The notes below the pieces were generated by a model that worked only from the letters and a program-made list of their open reading frames with translations, was not told where the DNA came from and did not search any database. Of a DNA stretch of 43,236 bases, positions 33,684 to 40,214 are shown one piece after another; positions within the stretch are counted from its first letter, which is position 1; every line of letters starts with the position of its first letter. A program made the translations under genes and the position numbers. This stretch comes from an uncultured Collinsella sp. (lineage in GTDB: Bacteria; Actinomycetota; Coriobacteriia; Coriobacteriales; Coriobacteriaceae): positions 1-43,236 of the forward strand of contig CAAERJ010000054.1 of assembly GCA_900758375.1 (NCBI GenBank), written 5' to 3'.

Positions 33684-33848
33684 GGTGATACCTCCCCTGA
33701 AGCCATCGTACCCATAACTCGCGCAGCGGGTGCATAAAGATGGTGTCCTGGCCGTTGGCGGTCTTATGGCGCAGCGACGCTTTCGTTATTTGCGACCATG
33801 TGGCATTTGTGGCACAGTGAGCCCAAACTTATTTTTAGGAAGGCACCC

Positions 33849-34502
33849 ATGACCCCCGCACAGATTGAGTTTTACAAGCGCCTTGCACACAGTCTGGCGC
33901 TCCAATTTGGTCCCAACTGTGAAATCGTCGTCCACGATCTGGAGACCGGGGACATGGACCACTCTATCGTGGCGATTGAAAACGGCCACGTCAGCGGACG
34001 CAAACTGGGCGACGGTCCCAGCCACATCGTGCTCGAGTCAATGCACGAGGATGCCGCCGAGGTCCACGACCGCGCGCCGTACCTCACCAAGACCGCCGAT
34101 GGCAAGCTGCTCAAATCGTCGACCATCTTCATTCGCGACGACGCTGGCAACCCCGTCGGCATTATGGGCATCAACTTTGACATCACGCTCATGAAGGCGT
34201 TTGAGCGTTCGCTCGATGCGCTCACCGGCACGGGCGACAAGGGATACACCGAGCCCGATCCCATCACCAAAAATATCGGCGACCTGCTCGAGGATCTGCT
34301 GCGCGAGTGCGAGCAGTACGTGGGCAAGCCCGCCGCCCTCATGACCAAGGACGAGCGCATTCGCGCTATCGGATACCTCGACCACCGCGGCGCCTTCCTT
34401 ATCTCCAAATCGAGCGAGCGCGCCTGCGAGTTCTTTGGCATCTCCAAGTACAGCTTCTACAGCTACCTCAACGAGGCCAAGGCAGAGGCCGACGACAAGT
34501 AA
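33849..34502 (+). CDS. YheO/DauR-type PAS and HTH transcriptional regulator
   Basis: A 217-residue regulator. The N-terminal YheO-like PAS domain (about 1-115) has FGPNCEIVVHDLETGDMDHSI and STIFIRDDAGNPVGIMGINFDIT. The C-terminal HTH_22 domain has ERIRAIGYLDHRGAFLISKS and FGISKYSFYSYLNEA as the recognition helix region. ATG 33849 has an AGGAAGG site; the 17 codons upstream in the same frame are not counted. Family members sense small metabolites. It might control the neighbouring molybdenum accessory genes, which is inferred from position only. Confidence 0.9.
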   Translation: MTPAQIEFYKRLAHSLALQFGPNCEIVVHDLETGDMDHSIVAIENGHVSGRKLGDGPSHIVLESMHEDAAEVHDRAPYLTKTADGKLLKSSTIFIRDDAGNPVGIMGINFDITLMKAFERSLDALTGTGDKGYTEPDPITKNIGDLLEDLLRECEQYVGKPAALMTKDERIRAIGYLDHRGAFLISKSSERACEFFGISKYSFYSYLNEAKAEADDK

Positions 34503-34582
34503 ACGACCCGCCTGAACCATCCTCCCCTTAGTGCGAGTTGTTGAATGCGCGAATCCGGACATCGGTGACAAGGCAAGTTCCA

Positions 34583-34588
34583 TATAAT
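34583..34588 (+). promoter_or_regulatory. -10 box upstream of the acidic membrane protein
   Basis: A perfect TATAAT lies 35 bases before the ATG at 34623. No good -35 is seen at 17 bases (CATCGG region). GTGACA is nearby but only 12 bases away. Confidence 0.35.
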
Positions 34589-34622
34589 CGAAGGGCTAGA
34601 CGGTTCGAAAGGATGGGACAAG

Positions 34623-35441
34623 ATGAGGTCGAGCAACGCATCGCGCAGCAGCCACGGAGGCACCGCGCCTACCGCCAGGCATGCGAAAAACGCGTTTGAC
34701 GAGGGCGAAGACGATCTGTTTGCGTTGAGCCTCGACGACGTGATGAGCGACCGCCCTTGGACCGCCGATGAACTCATGGGCGGCAAAACCCCTTCGGCAG
34801 ACGATCCTGCCGAGACGGCATCGTTTATCGCCGCGGCACAGCACAATGCGCCCGAACCGCCCGTTGCGGATCTCGACGACTTTGCAACCCGCCAGTTTGC
34901 CTTCGATTCCTGGGCCGCGGCCGACTTGGACGAGACCTCGGCCGACATGCCGGCGCTCGATATTCCGGTCAACCCGCTGTTTGCAGCTGCCGAGGAACGC
35001 GACTCCGATTACAGCGAAACAACAGCGTACAACGACCGCTTTGATGCCGCGTCCCGCGCCTCCCGCATTGAGACCGAGGACTACGGATCCGCATCGAGCG
35101 CATACGATAACGGCCCGTTTGCCGACGCGTCCACTCCCGAGTACAACAAGACCGGCGTAAAGGACGCATCGGCATCATCGTATACCCGCGGCACCGACGA
35201 CGAGCGCTTTGCCGACTACTACACCGAGGAAGAGCCGCCGCACTTCTCCGAGTTTCCTCAAGCGGCAAAGGTTGTCTTTATCGCCATCATCATCGCTCTG
35301 CTCGGCGTGATCGCGTTTGAGGGATTCCAGCTGTTCCGTAGCCCCACCGCGCCCGAATCGGCAACGCAGCAAAAAGGGGACGACAACCAGTACCTGGACA
35401 TCAACACCCTCAAGGGCGACCCCAACGACGGAGACGAGTAG
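34623..35441 (+). CDS. hypothetical acidic single-pass membrane protein
   Basis: A 272-residue protein not recognised as any family. Residues 1-215 are low-complexity, rich in Asp, Ala, Ser and Glu, and probably disordered. One strong membrane helix lies at about 221-243 (VVFIAIIIALLGVIAFEGFQ), followed by a short polar tail of about 30 residues. There is no signal peptide, so the long N-terminus is likely cytoplasmic. The ATG has an AAAGGATG site. It stands alone between the PAS regulator and the AAA ATPase. A cell-division or envelope scaffold is possible, but nothing shows it. Confidence 0.75.
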   Translation: MRSSNASRSSHGGTAPTARHAKNAFDEGEDDLFALSLDDVMSDRPWTADELMGGKTPSADDPAETASFIAAAQHNAPEPPVADLDDFATRQFAFDSWAAADLDETSADMPALDIPVNPLFAAAEERDSDYSETTAYNDRFDAASRASRIETEDYGSASSAYDNGPFADASTPEYNKTGVKDASASSYTRGTDDERFADYYTEEEPPHFSEFPQAAKVVFIAIIIALLGVIAFEGFQLFRSPTAPESATQQKGDDNQYLDINTLKGDPNDGDE

Positions 35442-35478
35442 CGAAGGTTAAAGGAGGGCTGGAAGAGCCGGCAACGCG

Positions 35479-36801
35479 TTACGGCTCCAAGAGGCTCGCC
35501 ATAAAGATGGGCAGATACAACACCTCTCCATCGCGGTGCAGGTTGCACTCAGCAAGCACCAGAGCACGGTCGATTCCGTAACCCTTCGTCACGAGCGCGT
35601 TGTCGAGCGCCGCATGAGACCTAAAGCTCTTGCCCGACTTGACCCCGATGGCAAGCACTTCCCCATCGAACGTCTCTTCCACAAAATCGAGCTCGCCAAC
35701 CTTTTTCGATGTAAAGTAGCGCAATCTGAATCCATGGGCTTTGAGCTCTTGGGCAACAAAGCCCTCAAACGCCGCCCCCATATTCATGCCAAAGGGGCCT
35801 TCTGCCTCTCCATCAAAAACGCCTTGGGCAACCTTTTTGGAATACGACGACATGAGCATTCCGGTGTCCAAGTAAAACAGCTTAAAAAGACTTCGCTGCT
35901 CCCCCAATAAAAGGGGTGCCACAGGCGCGGTTACGTTATACACGGGAAGCGCAACACCCGCCTCCGACAGCCAGAGAAAATGGTCCGTCACCTGCGAAAA
36001 ACGTTTAACACCGCTAATCGACGACAGCTTGAATCGCTTGTTTTTTGAACCGGACTCGCTAGGAATTAAATCGTAGATATCGCGAATAACCAGGCGCAGC
36101 TCGGGCGGAGCGTACTTTGCGATGTCATCGCGATACAGGGCGTGAAGATCGCGGTGGATGTTTCGAACCTCGTCGACATTGCGCGTCGCCAAGAAGGAAT
36201 TGACCGCGTCGGGCATGCCTCCCACCACCACATACTGATGGAACAGATCGAGCAAGCGGTCATATAGATAATCTGGAAGCTCCCTCTCATCCTTTAGACA
36301 GCCCCTGAGCATTTCAAACGCGCTGGCACCAACGCCATTTGCCCAGCAGAACTCCTCAAAGGTGAGCGGGTACATCTGGATCTGCTCGACATACCCCACC
36401 GGCAAGGAATCGATGCCCTCGAGCTCAACGCCAAGGAGCGATCCAGTAAGGATGTATCGAAAGTCGCCGCGCTGCACGAGGTATTTGATAAACGTCACCA
36501 CATTGGGGCATCGCTGCACCTCGTCGATAACCACGACGGTTTTGTTGGCAACCATCGGCTGCGTCGCAGCGATAGACATGCGCATAAGAAGGTCGTCCGC
36601 GCTTTTTGCCGCCAAAAATGAATCGCGCACGGACGCGTCGGCGATAAGGTCGAACGTCACGACGTTTTCGAACGATTCACGTGCGAACGCGTTGACCAGA
36701 TATGACTTTCCTACCTGTCGGGCGCCCTTGACCAAAAGGGCCTTGTTAGGCGACGAGACAAGCCAAGATTCAAATTGTGCTTTCGCTTTTCTCTGTAGCA
36801 T
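35479..36801 (-). CDS. AAA ATPase with C-terminal DUF4143 domain
   Basis: A 440-residue protein. Walker A is GARQVGKS (residues 26-33), Walker B is VVVIDEVQRC (about 88-97) and sensor 1 is ILTGSLLG. The middle has LTFEEFCWANG and VVVGGMPDAVNSF, standard for this family. The C-terminal DUF4143 domain resembles a PD-(D/E)xK nuclease: GELDF is kept, but the next motif reads IGVKSGK where a glutamate before VK is expected, so nuclease activity is doubtful. ATG 36801 has an AAGGGG site. The frame continues to 36918, but that part is a tandem repeat array and probably promoter. Function unknown. Confidence 0.88.
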   Translation of the reverse strand: MLQRKAKAQFESWLVSSPNKALLVKGARQVGKSYLVNAFARESFENVVTFDLIADASVRDSFLAAKSADDLLMRMSIAATQPMVANKTVVVIDEVQRCPNVVTFIKYLVQRGDFRYILTGSLLGVELEGIDSLPVGYVEQIQMYPLTFEEFCWANGVGASAFEMLRGCLKDERELPDYLYDRLLDLFHQYVVVGGMPDAVNSFLATRNVDEVRNIHRDLHALYRDDIAKYAPPELRLVIRDIYDLIPSESGSKNKRFKLSSISGVKRFSQVTDHFLWLSEAGVALPVYNVTAPVAPLLLGEQRSLFKLFYLDTGMLMSSYSKKVAQGVFDGEAEGPFGMNMGAAFEGFVAQELKAHGFRLRYFTSKKVGELDFVEETFDGEVLAIGVKSGKSFRSHAALDNALVTKGYGIDRALVLAECNLHRDGEVLYLPIFMASLLEP

Positions 36802-36819
36802 AAGCGTACCCCTTATTAC

Positions 36820-36834
36820 GTGCTGTTTTAGCAC
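36820..36834 (-). promoter_or_regulatory. small inverted repeat just before the AAA ATPase start
   Basis: GTGCT-N5-AGCAC lies between the start codon and the 33-bp repeats. It may be an operator or leader stem. Confidence 0.3.
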
Positions 36835-36840
36835 TAGGAT

Positions 36841-36951
36841 ACACTTTTCCGTGGTTGTTAGGTGCTCATTTCGACACTTTTCCGATGTTTTAATGTGTAC
36901 ATTACGACACTTTTCCATACTTTTATATGGTCGATTTCGACACTTTTTCTG
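36841..36951. repeat. 33-bp tandem repeat array upstream of the AAA/DUF4143 gene
   Basis: The block ATTTCGACACTTTTCC (GGAAAAGTGTCGAAAT on the gene strand) recurs with an exact 33-base period. ACACTTTTCC starts at 36841, 36874 and 36907, and ACACTTTTTC at 36940. The 17-base spacers differ in sequence. The copies lie 40-150 bases before the ATPase start and between two divergent genes. A 33-base period is near three helical turns, so sites would face the same side. The sequence is also open in frame with the ATPase as 11-residue repeats. Confidence 0.8.
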
Positions 36952-36974
36952 ATTTAAGCCTAGCAGCAGCTGGC

Positions 36975-37022
36975 GAAATCAAGCGCCGTCCGCGCGTCAT
37001 TTCAAACGCAGCGCTTGATTTC
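36975..37022. promoter_or_regulatory. perfect 12-bp inverted repeat upstream of the 140-aa protein gene
   Basis: GAAATCAAGCGC and GCGCTTGATTTC are separated by 24 bases. Each arm is followed within two bases by the same GTCCGCGCG (36988 and 37024). TTGATT in the right arm and TAGACT at 37039-37044 (18-base spacing) form a possible promoter, so the repeat may be an operator. It could also fold in RNA if transcription starts further upstream. Confidence 0.5.
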
Positions 37023-37082
37023 TGTCCGCGCGCGCTGATAGACTCCATCGTGTCCGCAAGGAGCGGGCGCGTTTTATCCAGA

Positions 37083-37121
37083 GTCGGGGTAGAGAGTTGG
37101 CTCCACGATCCCGACGCCAAC
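37083..37121 (+). promoter_or_regulatory. two interleaved inverted repeats in the leader of the 140-aa protein gene
   Basis: GTCGGG (37083) pairs with CCCGAC (37110), and GTTGGC (37096) pairs with GCCAAC (37116). The pairs are interleaved, so they form either a pseudoknot or two mutually exclusive stems. This lies 48-87 bases before the start codon. It may be a cis-acting RNA element. Confidence 0.45.
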
Positions 37122-37169
37122 CGGTCAAGAGGCACGGTGGCCCTGCCAACATCGATGAAAGGAGTCCGT

Positions 37170-37592
37170 ATGGACAATTTCTCCGAGCGCAGTGAGCGCA
37201 ACTTCCACAACCTGGCAGCCAAGCCAAAACGAATGCATCTTCTGGACGAGCCGAGTGGCTATGCCTCGGCCATGGTCAAGATCAGCCTCTCCCACCAGAT
37301 GCGCTTTACGGTGGAGAAGCTCGAGGAAGAGCTTTGCGCCGCCAGCGACCCGCACGTGCTGCAGATCAAGCTGCTCGGAGATGATTCGCGCGAGCCGTCT
37401 AGCTGGAAGCTATTTGCCGACGGCGCGTGCGTTGCGGACGGATCCGGCGCCTTTGCCCGCGAGTGCTTCTGCGAGGGCGCCGAGGTATTCCTGGACCTGT
37501 GCCGCGATGCCGTGCGCGCGACGAAGACACACCAGTGGAGCCAGAGGGAGTACGAACTGCTGAGTGTGGCACGCGGGATTGCGGGGGCGTAA
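37170..37592 (+). CDS. hypothetical 140-residue cytoplasmic protein
   Basis: Not recognised. ATG 37170 has a strong AAAGGAG site; the same frame is open back to 36927, but that part is repeats and operator-like sequence. The protein has no membrane helix. A block at about 32-50 (SAMVKISLSHQMRFTVEKLEEEL, shown in part) looks like mixed strand and helix, then FADGACVADGSG and a cysteine-containing RECFCEGAEVFLDLCRDAV helix. It is divergent from the AAA ATPase and shares its regulatory region. It converges on the GmrSD-like gene. Function unknown. Confidence 0.7.
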   Translation: MDNFSERSERNFHNLAAKPKRMHLLDEPSGYASAMVKISLSHQMRFTVEKLEEELCAASDPHVLQIKLLGDDSREPSSWKLFADGACVADGSGAFARECFCEGAEVFLDLCRDAVRATKTHQWSQREYELLSVARGIAGA

Positions 37593-37659
37593 GCGAGCGG
37601 ATGAGCCATCGGCAATTCCGAGCTGGCAAGGGCCGGGAATTAGATTCCCGGCCTTCAAC

Positions 37660-39783
37660 CTAGCACTGCTTTATGAGATCGAGCACCGCGGGGATGTCAT
37701 CGGCATTCCGAAGGGCAACATAGGTCGGTAGGCCCGGGCCAAATCCACCCTGCGTGCGCTTGTCCTGGCACATATCCTCTGGATCCATTAGATCATCCAC
37801 ACTCTTTGCCAAGCCAACGGCAATCCAGCCGCCGTTGCTAGTCCTGCCTTCCAGCACGGCATGCAGCTTCCGTTTGCCCGACCTGAATCCTACGTAGTAC
37901 TTGGCCATATAGGATTCCCATGAAGGATTGGCGTTGAGGATAGACTCGCGTATCTCCTCGAACAATTTTTGATTAAGCCCGCCCTCGGCAAAGGTTGGAT
38001 GGTTCTCTTGCAAGGTCCAAATAGGCGCCTCGTCAGACTCCCCGCGGGAAGGACGGTACTTGTCGACGACGTCTGCCGGAAGGTCGGGATATTTCCATAT
38101 CTCGCACGCCTCTTTCGCCAGATCGTCCGCGCGGTGCTTAATCTCCTCCTCGCCCCATTTTTCATGCGAGGCGATCGACTTGTTTAGGTAGAGTGGGCTG
38201 CATTTAAGTCCCACGTTCGGAAGATTGAGCTTGTCCGAGAACGACCGGTTTGAGTACTCCTGGTTGTAGCCCGTCAGCGTAAGATTTCCCAAGTTGTTGC
38301 ACAGCCTGTCGTGGATGTCTTCCCAGTTCTCGCCAAGCGATTCCTTCCAGCCGTGCTCGTCATCAATCGTCTGGGGCATGACGTGCTCAATCTGGTAATC
38401 GTCAGCCGAGATGGACTCCTTCGGGTGGTGCCAGTTCTCCATGCGTTCCAGGTAATAGCGCTTTTTGGAGAAGCGGTTGTAACAGTCACGCGTCTTAAAC
38501 TCCTCGACAAAATGCTCGTCTGTCGGAAAGTACGCAGTCATACCACTGCTATGGATAAGGAGCATCGCCGTAACGTACTCCTCTATATCGTCCTGTTGCT
38601 CAAGGTTGCGATACATGCCGGCAAAGAAATTATTTAGGCCCGTGGTAAGCCTGCCGCAAACCGCCCGCCTGAACAGAAACGACTCGATAGTCTCGCAGAT
38701 ACGGAGAAACGCATTGCGGTCAATCTTGTCACCTTCATAAACCGAGTAAAGCAGCATCAGCAAAGGTCTGACCGGTTTAACATAAAGGCAGGCAATCCTG
38801 CCGAACACTCGGCGCAGCCCCTCGTCTTTCTCCTTGCCAAGGAACAACCTGGCATATCTTTGCGCATATTCGCGAAGCTCCTTCAGCAGGCCTTCGGTAT
38901 CTCCATCGAAGTCGTCAGCGAAGTAGCGTTTGAACTCGTGGTAGGCCTCGTTTTCCTTCGGCATCCTATTGGGAACCTTGAGCCACAGCCAGTACCAGAT
39001 AAATGCATTGAACTCTTCTTCGCCGCCTTTTCCGAACAAGTGCTCGAGCGGATGCCAGTAGCCCTCGTAAAGCTTGGTCTGTTCATCGTTAGGAAGCGAC
39101 ATAAGAACGTAGTTACGAATGAGGTCAATAGGCGTGAGCGGCTTACCCTTGGAGTTCATGGACTCAAATATGAGCTGGGCATTGTCTACACCTGCCGTGA
39201 GTTTAGTGTCGATGACCTGCACACGGTTGAGACCCGCCCAAAGCCTTGCCGGATCAAATGATTTACCACGCATCTTCTCGCAGAAAAATGCATGGTTCTC
39301 GACAATGCGATCCGATTTTTCATCTGGCACGGGAGACCCAGACACGATGGAGAACAGCGTCTCTTTATCGTCCTGCGAGAGCACCAGCTTGTAGCGCGCC
39401 AGGCCGTTGTAGTCATCATCGTTAAAGAGATAGTTCTTCCGCAGCGCTGAGATCTTGAGATCGCCAAGGAAGCCGGCCTTGTCGGGATTATCCTCCAGAT
39501 ATTCAGCCAAGGCAGCGATCATCAACGAAAACGTCGTCATGCGCTGCTGTCCGTCAATCAGAAGCACGCGCGAAATGCTCGTGGCAGAGCTCTCGGACTC
39601 GGGGATATAGAGCATCGACCCCACGAAGTGCGATATGCCATCACGACCCGCTCGCATAACGTCATCCCAAAGCACCTCGCACTCTTTTACACTCCACGAG
39701 TAAACTCGCTGGTACACGGGAATGACGAACTGCATCTTCGCCACGCCCATAAGGTCAAGCAGATTCGCTTCGGTTGCTTTCAT
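37660..39783 (-). CDS. single-chain GmrSD-like protein (DUF262 + DUF1524 + DUF5655-like)
   Basis: A 707-residue protein. The N-terminal DUF262 domain has PVYQRVYSW (22-30) and the NTP-binding IDGQQRMTT (76-84). The DUF1524 domain has a His-Me finger-type nuclease motif: YQIEHVMPQ (463-471), then NNLGNLTLTGYNQEYSNRSF (496-515). The last 110 residues resemble the DUF5655/predicted-transport domain often attached to these proteins. GmrSD proteins are nucleotide-dependent type IV restriction enzymes that cut modified phage DNA. An intact nuclease motif suggests it is active. No methyltransferase gene lies nearby, which fits type IV restriction. ATG 39783 has a GGGACAACC region upstream, a weak site. 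Confidence 0.93.
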   Translation of the reverse strand: MKATEANLLDLMGVAKMQFVIPVYQRVYSWSVKECEVLWDDVMRAGRDGISHFVGSMLYIPESESSATSISRVLLIDGQQRMTTFSLMIAALAEYLEDNPDKAGFLGDLKISALRKNYLFNDDDYNGLARYKLVLSQDDKETLFSIVSGSPVPDEKSDRIVENHAFFCEKMRGKSFDPARLWAGLNRVQVIDTKLTAGVDNAQLIFESMNSKGKPLTPIDLIRNYVLMSLPNDEQTKLYEGYWHPLEHLFGKGGEEEFNAFIWYWLWLKVPNRMPKENEAYHEFKRYFADDFDGDTEGLLKELREYAQRYARLFLGKEKDEGLRRVFGRIACLYVKPVRPLLMLLYSVYEGDKIDRNAFLRICETIESFLFRRAVCGRLTTGLNNFFAGMYRNLEQQDDIEEYVTAMLLIHSSGMTAYFPTDEHFVEEFKTRDCYNRFSKKRYYLERMENWHHPKESISADDYQIEHVMPQTIDDEHGWKESLGENWEDIHDRLCNNLGNLTLTGYNQEYSNRSFSDKLNLPNVGLKCSPLYLNKSIASHEKWGEEEIKHRADDLAKEACEIWKYPDLPADVVDKYRPSRGESDEAPIWTLQENHPTFAEGGLNQKLFEEIRESILNANPSWESYMAKYYVGFRSGKRKLHAVLEGRTSNGGWIAVGLAKSVDDLMDPEDMCQDKRTQGGFGPGLPTYVALRNADDIPAVLDLIKQC

Positions 39784-39885
39784 TTACGGTTGTCCCTTCT
39801 TATTTACATCGCCTGCAATTGCCCCGTCAATCAAAACACTGGAGATGGGATTGTGGGCAAGCCGCGTGGTCAGTATCCGCAAAGA

Positions 39886-39923
39886 GCTAAAAGGCAAATA
39901 GTCTTTTAGCGTCCTTATCACAA
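39886..39923 (-). promoter_or_regulatory. promoter and inverted-repeat operator of the GmrSD-like gene
   Basis: GCTAAAAG-N9-CTTTTAGC (39886-39910) is a perfect 8-bp inverted repeat. On the minus strand TTGTGA (39918-39923) and TATTTG (39895-39900) are spaced by 17 bases and form a possible promoter whose -10 lies inside the repeat. The rest of 39784-40004 has no gene. Confidence 0.45.
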
Positions 39924-40004
39924 ATAATACGTGCACCTTCACTATTTGGCGGTATTAGACAATAGCTAAATGAGTATCGGTTATCATAGCGTTAGCGCTT
40001 ACGA

Positions 40005-40051
40005 CCTCCTTTTTGCTGGCATACGTCAGCTTAGAATCCCGACAAAGGAGG
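40005..40051 (+). promoter_or_regulatory. leader hairpin that can hide the ribosome site of the small peptide
   Basis: CCTCCTTT (40005-40012) is an exact complement of the Shine-Dalgarno sequence AAAGGAGG (40044-40051). Inside the loop GCTG (40015) can pair with CAGC (40027). Translation of the peptide would be blocked while this stem holds. Confidence 0.55.
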
Positions 40052-40056
40052 AAAAG

Positions 40057-40164
40057 ATGAAGTACACGCCTAACGATGAGGTCGTTCTCGCCGTTATAGA
40101 TGCTATTGTGGCTATCGCAACCGCATACTTTAAGTATCGCGGCAACGAGACGCCCAGCAGCTAA
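40057..40164 (+). CDS. 35-residue hydrophobic peptide, toxin-like
   Basis: ATG 40057 follows a near-perfect AAAGGAGG site by five bases. The peptide has a short polar start (MKYTPND), one hydrophobic helix of about 18 residues (VVLAVIDAIVAIATAYF) and a polar tail (KYRGNETPSS). It has its own intrinsic terminator 16 bases downstream and lies alone between the GmrSD-like gene and the HEPN gene, on the opposite strand to both. Length, hydrophobic helix, strong but occluded ribosome site and terminator are features of type I toxin genes. No antisense RNA promoter was identified. A small membrane regulator is the alternative. Confidence 0.6.
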   Translation: MKYTPNDEVVLAVIDAIVAIATAYFKYRGNETPSS

Positions 40165-40179
40165 ACGACGGAAGCGCGT

Positions 40180-40214
40180 CGGCACGCGGACTCTCGTTCG
40201 CGTGCCGTTTTCTT
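40180..40214 (+). terminator. intrinsic terminator of the small peptide gene
   Basis: CGGCACGCG and CGCGTGCCG form a perfect 9-bp stem with a 10-base loop, followed by TTTTCTT. Its last bases overlap the end of the convergent HEPN gene. Confidence 0.88.

Noticed and set aside
36802..36918. N-terminal extension of the AAA ATPase (39 codons)
   Set aside because: It consists of the 33-bp repeats, has no good ribosome site, and ATG 36801 gives a normal family start.
36841..36951. CRISPR array
   Set aside because: Repeat block is 16 bases and spacers 17 bases, too short; only four copies and no cas genes.
37023..37169. T-box riboswitch before the 140-aa gene
   Set aside because: Some stem I-like words (CCAGAG, GGTGGC) occur, but there is no canonical T-box sequence or terminator/antiterminator pair.
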